DNA of 24,700 nucleotides from Patescibacteria group bacterium (GCA_030917125.1 JAUPVH010000068.1:1-24700); one strand, 5' to 3'. Counted from the first letter of the stretch, positions 15,553 to 23,343 are shown. Made by a program: numbers and translations. Notes: generated by a model not told the origin, from the letters alone.

Positions 15553-18500
15553 ATGAAGAACAAACAAATTGACGGTATTTACGTACGTCAACAAATACAC
15601 AAAACGCAACCGTCAACAAAATCATTCCGAGCGTTGCGCCTTCCGAAGAACCGTCTACCTCTCTGGCTAGGCCTACTTTTAGTGCTCATCATCTCATCGC
15701 TTCTACGCTCACCGTTCCACGCAAACGCCTTTTCAGGTGGTGACGGCACGGTTGGCAACCCGTTTCTCATCACTACCCCAGCCCAGCTCGCAAGCCTCAC
15801 CTCATATTTAGGCAGCAGTCATTCTGGTAAATACTTCCAGCTAGAAAATGACCTCGATCTAAATATCTCGCCTTATAACACAGGCAATGGCTGGACGCCC
15901 ATCGGCAACAGTAGTAACAACTTCTATGGAAAATTTGACGGTAACGGCAAAACTATTAGTGGCCTCTATATCAGCTCCAGCAACACCGCTACATATCAAG
16001 GGCTATTTGGATTCACCAATGGAGCGATTATCGAAGATCTTACTATTACCAATGCAAGTATTAACTCATCACAAAGCAACGTGGGTGTGCTAGCCGGTAG
16101 AATTGGGGCAACTACGACAGTCACAAATGTAAGCACAAGTGGCACCGTCACATCTACGCTCAATAACGTTGGCGGCCTTGTTGGCTACTCTGACAACAGT
16201 AATGTCACGGGCAGTACCTCGTCCGCAAATGTGACTGGCAATAACTATGTCGGTGGGCTCTTCGGCTATCTCAATGCTACTAGTGGCGCAAATAGTACCG
16301 TAACTAGCTCTGGAGCAAGCGGTAATGTTCGCGGCAATCAGTATGGTGGTGGTTTTGCCGGTGGGAAAATATATGCGACGATCTCAAACTCTTATGCAAC
16401 AGGCTCAATACTAGGCGACTCCTCGGGGGGTCTCACCAACGACTATATGGGTGGCTTTATCGGTACTAACTGCTATGGCACCATTAGCAGCTCCTACGCC
16501 ACAGGAGACCTTTACGGGGATAACGAACTAGGTGGTTTTGTTGGCCTCAGCCACAACTGTGGTGGTACCATCACGAATTCATATGCCCGTGGTGACGTGT
16601 ATCCATCAGTTTCTGGTACTGGAGGATCTTTTATGCGCTACATTTATCTGGGCACAGTCTCAAATTCCTACTCGACAGGTCTGGTCGATGGACAAACCAA
16701 TGCCGGCTTCATCTACTATGATCACACCTGCTCAAGCTGTGTGAATAATTTTTGGGATACTGAAAGTTCCGGGCAAGCCACAGGTGGTATTTTTTCTGGT
16801 GGTCGCGCTACCGGCAAAACAACGACCCAAATGAAGTCAGTCGCAACATTTACAACGACTGGAACAACCGGCCTTACCACTCCTTGGGACTTCGTTGGTA
16901 ACCCTAATAATGACGTAGCCAACAATGATTACTGGAATATAGACACAAACGGCGTACTTAACGATGGCTACCCCTACTTAAACTGGCAAAGTTTTAATAG
17001 TAATGCCACGCCCTCGGCTACAAGTATGGGACCTACTGGTCTCGTAGATGGCAGTTGGTCCACAGACACCACTCCTACCCTGGCTTTCACGACCGCCGAT
17101 GCAAATGGCAGCGACACCGTACAATACGCTGTGGAAATTGATGACACTGCGAATTTCTCCAGCCCAGTTGTGAGCTACACATCTGCCCTAGCTGCGCCTG
17201 GAGCGATGAGCTTTACGGTTGGCCAGGCTACAGGGTCGGGAACCTATACTACGGGGAGTTCCAGTCAAACATTAGCTGATAGACAATATTACTGGCGTGT
17301 AAAAGCCATCGATAATAACGCCGCCGAATCTAGCTATGTTGTCGCCAACAATGGATCAGTGGCCTTTGGTGTTGACACAACTGCCCCTCCTACACCAACA
17401 CTGTCAGGTGCCAGTCCCACCAATAACACGACCCCAACCCTTTCTTGGACAAGTTCTAGCGATGCCGGAGCTGGCCTCTACTCACTGCCTTATGACATTC
17501 AGTGGTCGCAAAGCCCCAGCTTTGATTCGCTCACCACTACATCGGTAGATGCAATAAATTATGAAATATATCAAACCCTCAGCCCAGGTACCTGGTATTT
17601 CCGCGTGCGAGTGCGCGACGACGTACAAAATGTATCAGACTTTAGCTCCACCGTTACAGTTACTATCGACACCACTCCACCAGCCATAAATACTCTCAGT
17701 CCAAACGATGATAATGCGAGTACCCCGATAGCCCAAAATCTTTCAATCAACTTCACTGAAGAGATTACTAAAAACTCTGGCACCATCACTATTCACAAAC
17801 AGTCCGATGATTCCGTCGTTGAAGCCATTAATATTTTAAGCGGGCAAGTTTCGGTAAATGGTTCGACAGCGACGATTAATCCAGCTGCAAACTTGGAAAT
17901 TGAAACTGCATACTATGTCCACGTTACTAGCGGGTCATTCCAAGATACAGCAGGCAATCAATTTGCCGGCATCACCACAAACACTGACTGGAATTTCGCC
18001 GCAGTATATGCACCCTTCGTACTCTGCGAGCAACCGCAAAGTACCAGCTCAAGCATTACCGGTAACTGCGAGGTGGAGCCCGCTGGCGCGTGGGGTACAA
18101 CTACGTGGGAAGCGCGCTACAAAAAAGTAAGTGATGTTAGCTATACAAGCCTTAACTTAGCAAATACTTCGCTTGCTCAAGCAACTGTGTCAGGACTTGC
18201 AGTAAACACTACCTACTACCTTGAATTCCGTTTCACAAATGACTATGGAACTGGTGATTGGTCTCGTCTAGAAATCACCACAACAGAACCTTCCTCTCCT
18301 AAAAACAGCTCCGTACCTACAAACAACATAACCTCTCGAACTAACTCTACAGCCAGCAGCCAGGCGACAGAGGTCAGCGCAGCTACAGAATCACCTATTG
18401 TGCTTAATAACTACACTGAATTTCTGAACGGCGCAGGCAAAACACTCAGCTTGCAGGCGGGGCAGGTAATCTATTTCGAGCTCAACGATGAACAGCACAG

Positions 18501-18852
18501 TATTACCGTCAAAGAAATTGCCGATAGCTATGCAGTTGTAACCGTTGCCTCAACACCCACCGACCTACGCATCGACCGGGGCAATATGGCTGAGCATGAT
18601 GTTGACGGAGACGGCAAGAATGACATAAAGCTACAGCTCTCAAGTACCCAAGCCGGCATTGCCACTATCTCATTTGCGATGCTTGTAAAAACCACTAACT
18701 CGACCTCAACCACTCCCCCTCAATCTGATTCAAGCACCGCTAGCAATCTATCTGCTAGCTTCCCAATTGGTTCTGCTTGGATCCTATTACTTGTAGCTAT
18801 CGGAGGCCTGATTATATTCGTCTTTCTCAAAAGAGAAAATAAACCGCGATAA
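15553..18852 (+). CDS. Large GLUG/Ig-like surface protein
   Basis: This is a roughly 1099-residue exported protein, starting at ATG 15553 (a TTG two codons earlier is possible). A long basic N-terminus leads to a hydrophobic signal segment (about 37-52) with likely cleavage after HANA. Next comes an entry segment (DGTVGNPFLITTPAQL...) and several GLUG-type repeats (NVGGLVGY, YVGGLFGY, YGGGFAGG, ELGGFVGL), ending in the FWDTESSGQ block typical of such proteins. Ig or fibronectin-like repeats follow (17000-17670), then a Big_5-like domain (17690-18000), another fibronectin-like domain, and a DVDGDGKNDI calcium-loop-like motif. The C-terminus has one membrane helix (about 18775-18830) and a basic tail, with no LPXTG. 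It is likely an adhesin or cell-contact protein, inferred from architecture. Confidence 0.92.
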   Translation: MKNKQIDGIYVRQQIHKTQPSTKSFRALRLPKNRLPLWLGLLLVLIISSLLRSPFHANAFSGGDGTVGNPFLITTPAQLASLTSYLGSSHSGKYFQLENDLDLNISPYNTGNGWTPIGNSSNNFYGKFDGNGKTISGLYISSSNTATYQGLFGFTNGAIIEDLTITNASINSSQSNVGVLAGRIGATTTVTNVSTSGTVTSTLNNVGGLVGYSDNSNVTGSTSSANVTGNNYVGGLFGYLNATSGANSTVTSSGASGNVRGNQYGGGFAGGKIYATISNSYATGSILGDSSGGLTNDYMGGFIGTNCYGTISSSYATGDLYGDNELGGFVGLSHNCGGTITNSYARGDVYPSVSGTGGSFMRYIYLGTVSNSYSTGLVDGQTNAGFIYYDHTCSSCVNNFWDTESSGQATGGIFSGGRATGKTTTQMKSVATFTTTGTTGLTTPWDFVGNPNNDVANNDYWNIDTNGVLNDGYPYLNWQSFNSNATPSATSMGPTGLVDGSWSTDTTPTLAFTTADANGSDTVQYAVEIDDTANFSSPVVSYTSALAAPGAMSFTVGQATGSGTYTTGSSSQTLADRQYYWRVKAIDNNAAESSYVVANNGSVAFGVDTTAPPTPTLSGASPTNNTTPTLSWTSSSDAGAGLYSLPYDIQWSQSPSFDSLTTTSVDAINYEIYQTLSPGTWYFRVRVRDDVQNVSDFSSTVTVTIDTTPPAINTLSPNDDNASTPIAQNLSINFTEEITKNSGTITIHKQSDDSVVEAINILSGQVSVNGSTATINPAANLEIETAYYVHVTSGSFQDTAGNQFAGITTNTDWNFAAVYAPFVLCEQPQSTSSSITGNCEVEPAGAWGTTTWEARYKKVSDVSYTSLNLANTSLAQATVSGLAVNTTYYLEFRFTNDYGTGDWSRLEITTTEPSSPKNSSVPTNNITSRTNSTASSQATEVSAATESPIVLNNYTEFLNGAGKTLSLQAGQVIYFELNDEQHSITVKEIADSYAVVTVASTPTDLRIDRGNMAEHDVDGDGKNDIKLQLSSTQAGIATISFAMLVKTTNSTSTTPPQSDSSTASNLSASFPIGSAWILLLVAIGGLIIFVFLKRENKPR

Positions 18853-18870
18853 CAACAAGGCTATCGCGGT
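18843..18870 (-). terminator. Terminator of purE, overlapping the surface gene stop
   Basis: A 9-bp stem (18843-18851 with 18862-18870) overlaps the stop codon of the surface protein gene. On the - strand it is followed by TTTATTTTCTC, so it terminates purE. On the + strand no U tract follows, but the hairpin may still protect that transcript end. Confidence 0.7.
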
Positions 18871-18878
18871 GTGACTCA

Positions 18879-19421
18879 CTACTTTGTACGAGGATCATCT
18901 CTCGGATCTGGGTTCTCCTCAACCATCTTCGCGAGCAAGGCGCGGCGGTCAATGAGTCGCTGAGCCAGCCATGGGTCACCAACAGCGGCAATCTGAGCTG
19001 CGAGAAGTCCTGCATTCAGGCCGCCACCAATTGCGACAGCTCCAACTGGTACTTCAGGAGGCATCTGAATAATGGAGTACAGGGAGTCCACCCCCGAAAG
19101 TGTGCTCGTCTTCACCGGAACCCCAATCACCGCAGCACCTGGAAGATAGGCGGCAATCATACCGGGAAGATGCGCCGCACCGCCAGCACCAGCGATTACA
19201 GCGGCAAATCTGGAACTTTGTGCGCGGGCTGCGTACTCACCAAGTAGATGAGGAGTTCGATGCGCCGAGATCACTCCAGCTTCTGTGGCGACTTGCAATT
19301 CGGTCAGTATGTCGAATGCCGGCTTCATCGTCGACCAATCACTCCAACTCCCCATCACGATGCCAACGCACACAGCGCCATCGATACTGTTGCGCAGAAA
19401 ACCATCTTCTCGTGAACTCAT
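18879..19421 (-). CDS. purE: PurE, N5-CAIR mutase
   Basis: This is a 180-residue enzyme of the class I PurE family, which converts N5-carboxyaminoimidazole ribonucleotide to CAIR in purine synthesis. Diagnostic stretches are GSWSD (24-28), SAHRTP (52-57) and AGAGGAAHLPG (77-87), with VPVKTSTLSGVDSL later. I chose ATG 19421, with GAGG about nine bases upstream, rather than a TTG at 19451 that would add ten residues. No purK or other pur gene is near; CPR bacteria often lack this pathway, so it is an orphan here. Promoter and terminator flank it, making it monocistronic. Confidence 0.95.
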   Translation of the reverse strand: MSSREDGFLRNSIDGAVCVGIVMGSWSDWSTMKPAFDILTELQVATEAGVISAHRTPHLLGEYAARAQSSRFAAVIAGAGGAAHLPGMIAAYLPGAAVIGVPVKTSTLSGVDSLYSIIQMPPEVPVGAVAIGGGLNAGLLAAQIAAVGDPWLAQRLIDRRALLAKMVEENPDPRDDPRTK

Positions 19422-19460
19422 TGTTACTGCCTCTCTTGGCTCGAGGTACAAGTATGCATC

Positions 19461-19489
19461 ATTCTAAATGCTCGCTAAAATCTATACAA
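19461..19489 (-). promoter_or_regulatory. Promoter of purE
   Basis: On the - strand TTGTAT (19484-19489) and TAGAAT (19461-19466) are separated by 17 bases, about 40 bases before the chosen ATG. Confidence 0.6.
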
Positions 19490-19521
19490 CCATAAGCATA
19501 AATCTAGCTACGTAGTAAAAA

Positions 19522-19560
19522 ATGCCGCTAAATCCAGGAGAATCCAAGATTTAGCGGCAT
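19522..19560 (-). terminator. Terminator of the Thr-rich surface gene
   Basis: A perfect 13-bp stem (19522-19534 with 19548-19560) and 13-nt loop are followed on the - strand by TTTTTTACT. It is the longest perfect stem among the terminators in the window. Confidence 0.92.
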
Positions 19561-19567
19561 GTAGAGA

Positions 19568-20239
19568 CTAGCCCCGACGCTGACGCCAGAGCATCACAAG
19601 CCCGGCGATGACGAGTGCGAAACCAATCACACCCAGCGACCAATGGCGAGTACCACCGGTCAATGCCAGCTCTTCAGCCGGCTTTTCCGATGCCTCAATG
19701 CTCGTGGCCGGAATCAGCTCAACCGGAACCGTCGAAGCCACCGTGCTCGTCGTCGTAGGTTCCACCACAGTGGTGGAAGTCGAAGCCGGCACCGAAGTGC
19801 TGGTCGTCGAAGTGGTAGACGTCGTGGCCGGTACAACCGTGGTGGTAGTGGTCGTGCTGGTTGATGGCGTGGGACACGTCAGCCCGGCCACAACAACCTC
19901 GAACGAGTCCGGCTCTGCCGAATAATCGTCCGACCAGTACAGGTAGCCAGTGACCACCTGCTCTGCGAGCGAGGTTCGTCCGTCCAGATAGGCCGTAGCC
20001 GTGGCGGTTGCACCGGGCAGGATACGCTCGGCAAAGCCAAACGCCTCATCGACCATGAACTCCAGATCAACAGGACGCTGATCATGGTTCCGCACGGTCA
20101 GTGTGATGTTGATGCCACCATCCACGCACGAGGCGTTTCCGGAGGCTTCGTACTGCCAGGCACCGGCCAGGTTGGCCGAGCCGAACACGAACGCCAGTGC
20201 GAGCACCAGCAGGGTGAGGAACTTCTTGAAAAGGTGCAT
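19568..20239 (-). CDS. Thr-rich LAxTG cell-surface protein
   Basis: This is a 223-residue exported protein. A signal peptide (1-27, cleavage near AGAWQ) is followed by a beta-rich domain of about 95 residues (NASCVDGGINITLTVRNHDQ...), a Ser/Thr/Val stalk (about 126-190) and a C-terminal sorting signal: LALTG (191-195), a hydrophobic helix (about 200-217) and the tail WRQRRG. LAxTG is the motif of class E sortases, common in Actinobacteria; no sortase is in this window. The N-terminal domain with two Cys and YLYWSDDYSAEPDSF resembles actinobacterial surface domains. GC-rich codons suggest recent acquisition or a distinct origin. Attachment to the wall is inferred. Confidence 0.9.
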   Translation of the reverse strand: MHLFKKFLTLLVLALAFVFGSANLAGAWQYEASGNASCVDGGINITLTVRNHDQRPVDLEFMVDEAFGFAERILPGATATATAYLDGRTSLAEQVVTGYLYWSDDYSAEPDSFEVVVAGLTCPTPSTSTTTTTTVVPATTSTTSTTSTSVPASTSTTVVEPTTTSTVASTVPVELIPATSIEASEKPAEELALTGGTRHWSLGVIGFALVIAGLVMLWRQRRG

Positions 20240-20292
20240 AACCCAACTTTCAGATTGGAGGAATGGCTTACCTTTTTTGTGTAAACCGTACT

Positions 20293-20321
20293 ACTATACT
20301 CTTTTTTTATACTTTTGTCAA
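20293..20321 (-). promoter_or_regulatory. Strong promoter of the Thr-rich surface gene
   Basis: A perfect TTGACA (20316-20321) and TATAGT (20293-20298) are spaced by 17 bases on the - strand. The leader to the ATG at 20239 is about 50 bases. Confidence 0.8.
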
Positions 20322-20378
20322 TACCTAGGTAGTAATGATAATATTTTGAGCTTGATTCACAATAATTAAAAAGAAAAA

Positions 20379-20419
20379 GACCCACGGGATTGGACCGTGT
20401 GGTCTCTTTCCCGTGGGTC
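20379..20419 (-). terminator. Terminator of the 394-residue gene
   Basis: A perfect 10-bp GC-rich stem (20379-20388 with 20410-20419) is followed on the - strand by TTTTTCTTTTT. Confidence 0.92.
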
Positions 20420-20438
20420 GCAACCCACAACTTGCCGA

Positions 20439-21623
20439 CTATCGGCGACGTGGCATTTCGCCAGTCACGAAGCCCTTCACGAAGTCCTGCGTGTCGGGAT
20501 CCTCATCAACAGCACGCTTCATTGCGCGAGCCTCTCGCTCGGTCATAGGTCTCCCCGAACCGAAGCTGGTCAGCCCATTGATGAAGTTGCCGATGTTCGG
20601 ACGATCTTCCACCTCCGCATCCGGGTGGCAGAAGCGTGCAACATCGTCGATACCACCAGGCCCGTCGAGACGAAAGCGCCTGGATTGCTCATCCCAGGCA
20701 TCCGCATCGAGTGTGGTGAAGTAACGGACGAAGAGTCCCATCTGTCGGAAGCTCTCGGGTCGGAACCAAGGACGTCCGTCCTGGTAGTGCCAGCCCTTGT
20801 CGTCATGGTTGCCGATGGCGTGGAGCACCTTCTTGTGTAGCGTCGGTGACGGCTCCAGCCGCTCCCAGCGCCAACACTCGAAGATGTGGTAGCTCTCGCG
20901 AAGGGGAAAGTCCGGGCTATGCTCGGAGTATTCGACTCCGTCCCAGACCTTGACGATCCGGAAGTTGCGCTCGTCACCACGGTAGTCCATGAGGCTGATG
21001 GTGCTCTCGGGATCGACGTAGAAACTGTCTACGTATCGAACCTTGACGAGCTTCTCCCCATCCTCTTCGACGAGTTCCCACTTGTCGGCGTTCGCGAGGA
21101 GATACTCCTCGGCTTGCTCTGGCGAGAAGGCAAACAGTCCGTGATCCTCGATGAACTCGTACTTGAGGTAGAGGTACCCCTCCTCTGCTTCCCAGCGCTT
21201 GGCCGGCATCCACAGATCAGGGGCGAACATCGGGCGCTCGACACCGCGGAAGTAAAACTTCACCTCGGTGCCGTCGACGAACTTGCGGTACGTCACTGCG
21301 CCACACTTCTCACAGGTGTGTCCGTGTGAGTGGATTCCCAGTGTGGAGATGAGTTCATTGCAGCTGCCGCATTTGCCCTGCCGAATGTCCTGAAGGTTGA
21401 TGTACCACAGATAGCAGTACGGGTCGGCCTCAGCCATCTCGACCGTGACGCCTCGCTCAGCCCGGTGCTTGCCGGTGAGAGTCTCGGGGTCACGCATGTC
21501 TTCGGCATTGTAGCCGATGGTGCGCAGTCGTTCGAGAACGACCGCCAAGCTCTCGGGGGTCAAGCAGTAGAGATTACCGCCGATCCACAGGATGTCTTCC
21601 GTGTCGAACTCGATGGTGTTCAT
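20439..21623 (-). CDS. Unknown 394-residue protein with zinc ribbon
   Basis: I do not recognise this family. The protein is soluble, acidic and rich in Trp, Tyr, Glu and Asp, with no signal or membrane segment. A zinc ribbon is clear: Cys85-x2-Cys88 and Cys104-x2-Cys107, with three His between. The central region (about 120-290) is aromatic and beta-like (YLYLKYEFIEDHGLF, RYVDSFYVDPEST, ESYHIFECWRWERL). The C-terminal 70 residues are helical and charged and end in MPRRR. It has AAGGA before the ATG, its own promoter with TTGACA, and a strong terminator. Codon use is GC-rich, unlike the glycolytic genes. Transfer from another lineage is possible; a phage origin is an alternative. Confidence 0.85.
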   Translation of the reverse strand: MNTIEFDTEDILWIGGNLYCLTPESLAVVLERLRTIGYNAEDMRDPETLTGKHRAERGVTVEMAEADPYCYLWYINLQDIRQGKCGSCNELISTLGIHSHGHTCEKCGAVTYRKFVDGTEVKFYFRGVERPMFAPDLWMPAKRWEAEEGYLYLKYEFIEDHGLFAFSPEQAEEYLLANADKWELVEEDGEKLVKVRYVDSFYVDPESTISLMDYRGDERNFRIVKVWDGVEYSEHSPDFPLRESYHIFECWRWERLEPSPTLHKKVLHAIGNHDDKGWHYQDGRPWFRPESFRQMGLFVRYFTTLDADAWDEQSRRFRLDGPGGIDDVARFCHPDAEVEDRPNIGNFINGLTSFGSGRPMTEREARAMKRAVDEDPDTQDFVKGFVTGEMPRRR

Positions 21624-21696
21624 TGGGTTCCTTCTTGGTAGTCAGGTTGTGAGGTTCAGGTCTTTCGATCAAGAATTCACTCGATTGAAGTTGTAT

Positions 21697-21728
21697 ATTA
21701 TATATATATATAAATAGGTATTTGTCAA
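21697..21728 (-). promoter_or_regulatory. Promoter with (TA)7 spacer
   Basis: On the - strand a perfect TTGACA (21723-21728) is followed by a spacer that includes a run of seven TA units (21699-21712) running into TATAAT (21697-21702). The TATAAT spacing is 20 bases, while TATATA at 18 bases is also possible. It lies about 75 bases before the 394-residue gene. Confidence 0.6.
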
Positions 21729-21964
21729 TAAAATTATGAGCCCACGGAGAATATACATATAATTTCCTCAAGTGCTCGAAATATATTTCTGTGCGCTTTC
21801 GTAATTATCGAACTCCCGCAGAGCTCAGTTTTTACGATAAAACTACCATGAAAAAAGCCCGAGACTGGCTCGGACACTTTTCATGGTGACCCATGTTGAC
21901 CAAACATGGCACCAGATCTTAGGAGGGCTGGAACGAATCGATAAAGAAGTCGGCAACCTGCTGG
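21729..21964. other. Intergenic region with hairpin cluster
   Basis: Genes diverge here, and 340 bases separate the 394-residue gene from the nuclease gene. Two inverted repeats lie side by side on +. The first has ACCATGAAAA (21845-21854) pairing with TTTTCATGGT (21879-21888) around an inner CCGAG/CTCGG hairpin. The second has CCATGTT and AACATGG around GACCA (about 21891-21909). Two short frames lie here: 13 codons (21848-21889) and 32 codons (21883-21981) overlapping the nuclease start. I see no tRNA and no clear + promoter. Confidence 0.5.
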
Positions 21965-22525
21965 ATGGTGAGGCTTACTAATATGTCGCGCTACTCACGA
22001 TCACATGACGACACTTTCACCTTTGCTATTTTAATCTTGGTTGGTACAGCTGCATGGCAACACCGATCACAGCTTATTCATATTGCTTACATTGTTTTGT
22101 TTATAACCGCTTGTACGGCTGTCCTAGTCTGGTCTATACGACATATTAAGAACAGATTCAGGATAGAGGCTGGCATTGACACTATGACTGGTCTAGAATT
22201 CGAACATTTTATTGCAGGATTACTTAGGCAAAATCGCTTTCGTAATGTTAGGCTCACCGAAAGATACGACTATGGCGTAGATATAATTGGCGAGAAAGAT
22301 GGCGTACGCTGGGGGATCCAGGTGAAGAGACACAGTGGCTTAGTGAAAGCCAGCGCCGTTCGCCAAGTAGTAACGGGGCTAAAGGTGTATGGATGCGATC
22401 GAGCCATGGTTATCACAAACAGCAACTTTAGCACTGTCGCCTGGCGACTAGCCCGTGCTAATGACTGTGTATTAATAGATCGAGGAAAATTTGAGGAGCT
22501 TATGCGACAGAAGTGTATACTATGA
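21965..22525 (+). CDS. Membrane-anchored Mrr-type restriction endonuclease
   Basis: This is a 186-residue protein with two membrane segments (about 17-32 and 38-58) and a C-terminal Mrr_cat domain. The PD-(D/E)xK core is visible: GLEFEHFIAGLL (Glu80), YGVDII (Asp106) and IQVKR (Gln119, Lys121), followed by AVRQVVTGLKVYGCDRAMVITNS. Mrr-like nucleases cleave modified or foreign DNA; two-TM versions occur widely with unclear targets. The start is uncertain: ATG 21965 or ATG 21983, neither with a clear Shine-Dalgarno. It overlaps the next gene as ATGA, so they are coupled. A defence role near a retroelement is inferred. Confidence 0.9.
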   Translation: MVRLTNMSRYSRSHDDTFTFAILILVGTAAWQHRSQLIHIAYIVLFITACTAVLVWSIRHIKNRFRIEAGIDTMTGLEFEHFIAGLLRQNRFRNVRLTERYDYGVDIIGEKDGVRWGIQVKRHSGLVKASAVRQVVTGLKVYGCDRAMVITNSNFSTVAWRLARANDCVLIDRGKFEELMRQKCIL

Positions 22526-22734
22526 GCATGTCTGGCTATATACCCACTAAAAAAGATATTGCTGCAATGGTTCGTGACCTAGATAAAACCGACCCAAAAA
22601 ATGCGAATCCTGAATATGCACGACGTAAACTAATCAGGATGAAACTTATGTACCGTGACCTTGGGCGTATCGATGAGGAACTGCTCTACAAAGAGCTTGA
22701 AGAATTTAAAACTAGGTCTGACGACGATCAATAG
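22522..22734 (+). CDS. Small charged helical protein
   Basis: This is a 70-residue protein that starts at the ATG overlapping the nuclease stop (ATGA). It is highly charged with three likely helices (KKDIAAMVRDLDKT, YARRKLIRMKLMYRDLG, IDEELLYKELEEF) and no Cys or membrane segment. Its tight coupling to the nuclease suggests a regulator, adaptor or immunity-like partner, but nothing in the sequence shows this directly. Its end overlaps the end of the convergent XRE gene by seven bases. Confidence 0.75.
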   Translation: MSMSGYIPTKKDIAAMVRDLDKTDPKNANPEYARRKLIRMKLMYRDLGRIDEELLYKELEEFKTRSDDDQ

Positions 22735-22943
22735 CCAACTATCTCTGAAACAGTCACATCAAGTGCTTTCGCGAGTCTATAAAGTGTTTTTAGAGAAGGA
22801 ACTCCGTTGCCACGCTCAACTTTGGCATAGTAGTTTGAGTTTAGTCCGGCCTTATGCGCAAGCTCTTTTTGGGTGTAGTGTTGCTGTTTGCGTAGGCTAA
22901 GAAGATTATTGGGAATGTTATCGGCAAAATTATTATTACTCAT
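22728..22943 (-). CDS. XRE-family HTH regulator
   Basis: This is a 71-residue single-domain regulator starting at ATG 22943; a GTG at 22982 would add 13 residues of doubtful value. The Cro/CI-type helix-turn-helix is complete: NLLSLRKQQHYTQKELAHKA, then LNSNYYAKVERGNGVPSLKTL, ending YRLAKALDVTVSEIVGY. No other domain is present. A TACCAT box lies six bases before the ATG. Its position between the Mrr unit and the DGR suggests local control of one of them. It could also be the antitoxin-like half of a system, but I see no toxin beside it other than the convergent small gene. Confidence 0.88.
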   Translation of the reverse strand: MSNNNFADNIPNNLLSLRKQQHYTQKELAHKAGLNSNYYAKVERGNGVPSLKTLYRLAKALDVTVSEIVGY

Positions 22944-23037
22944 GCCACTATGGTAGCAGATGCCAAGAAATTGTAATAACACCTTTCAAGTTGTGGATAA
23001 CTCGATTATTTTACATCCCCTAGAAATATAACCGTTC

Positions 23038-23256
23038 TAAGAGTCAGCGAACCCCGATTCCGTTAGCCCGATCATTGTCGTTAGCCGGGTTGACCCCATC
23101 GGCGTTGAGGTTCGCGTTGAGAGCGTTGTCCGCATTGTCAGGATTAGCCGAACTCGACCACCAGTTGCCGTTGTCACCCTGGTCGTCAAATTCCTCGTTC
23201 CAGTTGCCAGCAAACGAGGAAGCTAAAGACAACGCGTGCTTAGCAATACTACTCAT
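23038..23256 (-). repeat. DGR template repeat (TR) region
   Basis: On the - strand this region reads as an open frame of 70 codons (ATG 23254-23256 to TGA 23044-23046) with 11 AAC and 3 AAT codons, giving GNWWSSSANPDNADN and ending NGIGVR. That pattern (Asn-codon-rich, C-type-lectin-like WWSSS...NGxGVR end) is typical of DGR template or variable repeats. Its 3' end (23038-23057) matches 24681-24700 in 19 of 20 bases; the sole difference is A here and T there on this strand. That supports this copy as the template. The 5' limit cannot be set without the other copy. Confidence 0.75.
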
Positions 23257-23268
23257 TGTCCTGCGCTC

Positions 23269-23277
23269 AGTATACCA
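23269..23277 (-). promoter_or_regulatory. Extended -10 before the template repeat
   Basis: TGG-TATACT (TATACT at 23269-23274) lies 12 bases before the first ATG of the template repeat on the same strand. No -35 is visible. It could start the template RNA independently of the reverse transcriptase gene. Confidence 0.4.
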
Positions 23278-23310
23278 AGCATAGGGAGACCTTGGCGGTA
23301 CTGCCCCTCA

Positions 23311-23343
23311 AGAACTAGTCATCCGGATTTAACCAGAACTAGT
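23311..23343. repeat. Pair of 9-bp direct repeats
   Basis: AGAACTAGT occurs at 23311-23319 and 23335-23343, in the 137-base spacer between the template repeat and the reverse transcriptase. The role is unknown; chance is possible at this length. Confidence 0.4.

Noticed and set aside
19608..19925. Val-rich + strand frame
   Set aside because: It is the mirror of the Thr/Ser stalk codons of the surface gene on the - strand.
21845..21912. tRNA gene
   Set aside because: The paired arms do not form a cloverleaf and there is no T-loop or CCA-proximal acceptor arrangement.
23044..23256. A 70-residue protein-coding gene at the Asn-rich repeat
   Set aside because: It has a start with a weak AGGAC site, but its composition, its stop at the A/T mismatch and the matching repeat end at 24681-24700 fit a DGR template better than a gene.
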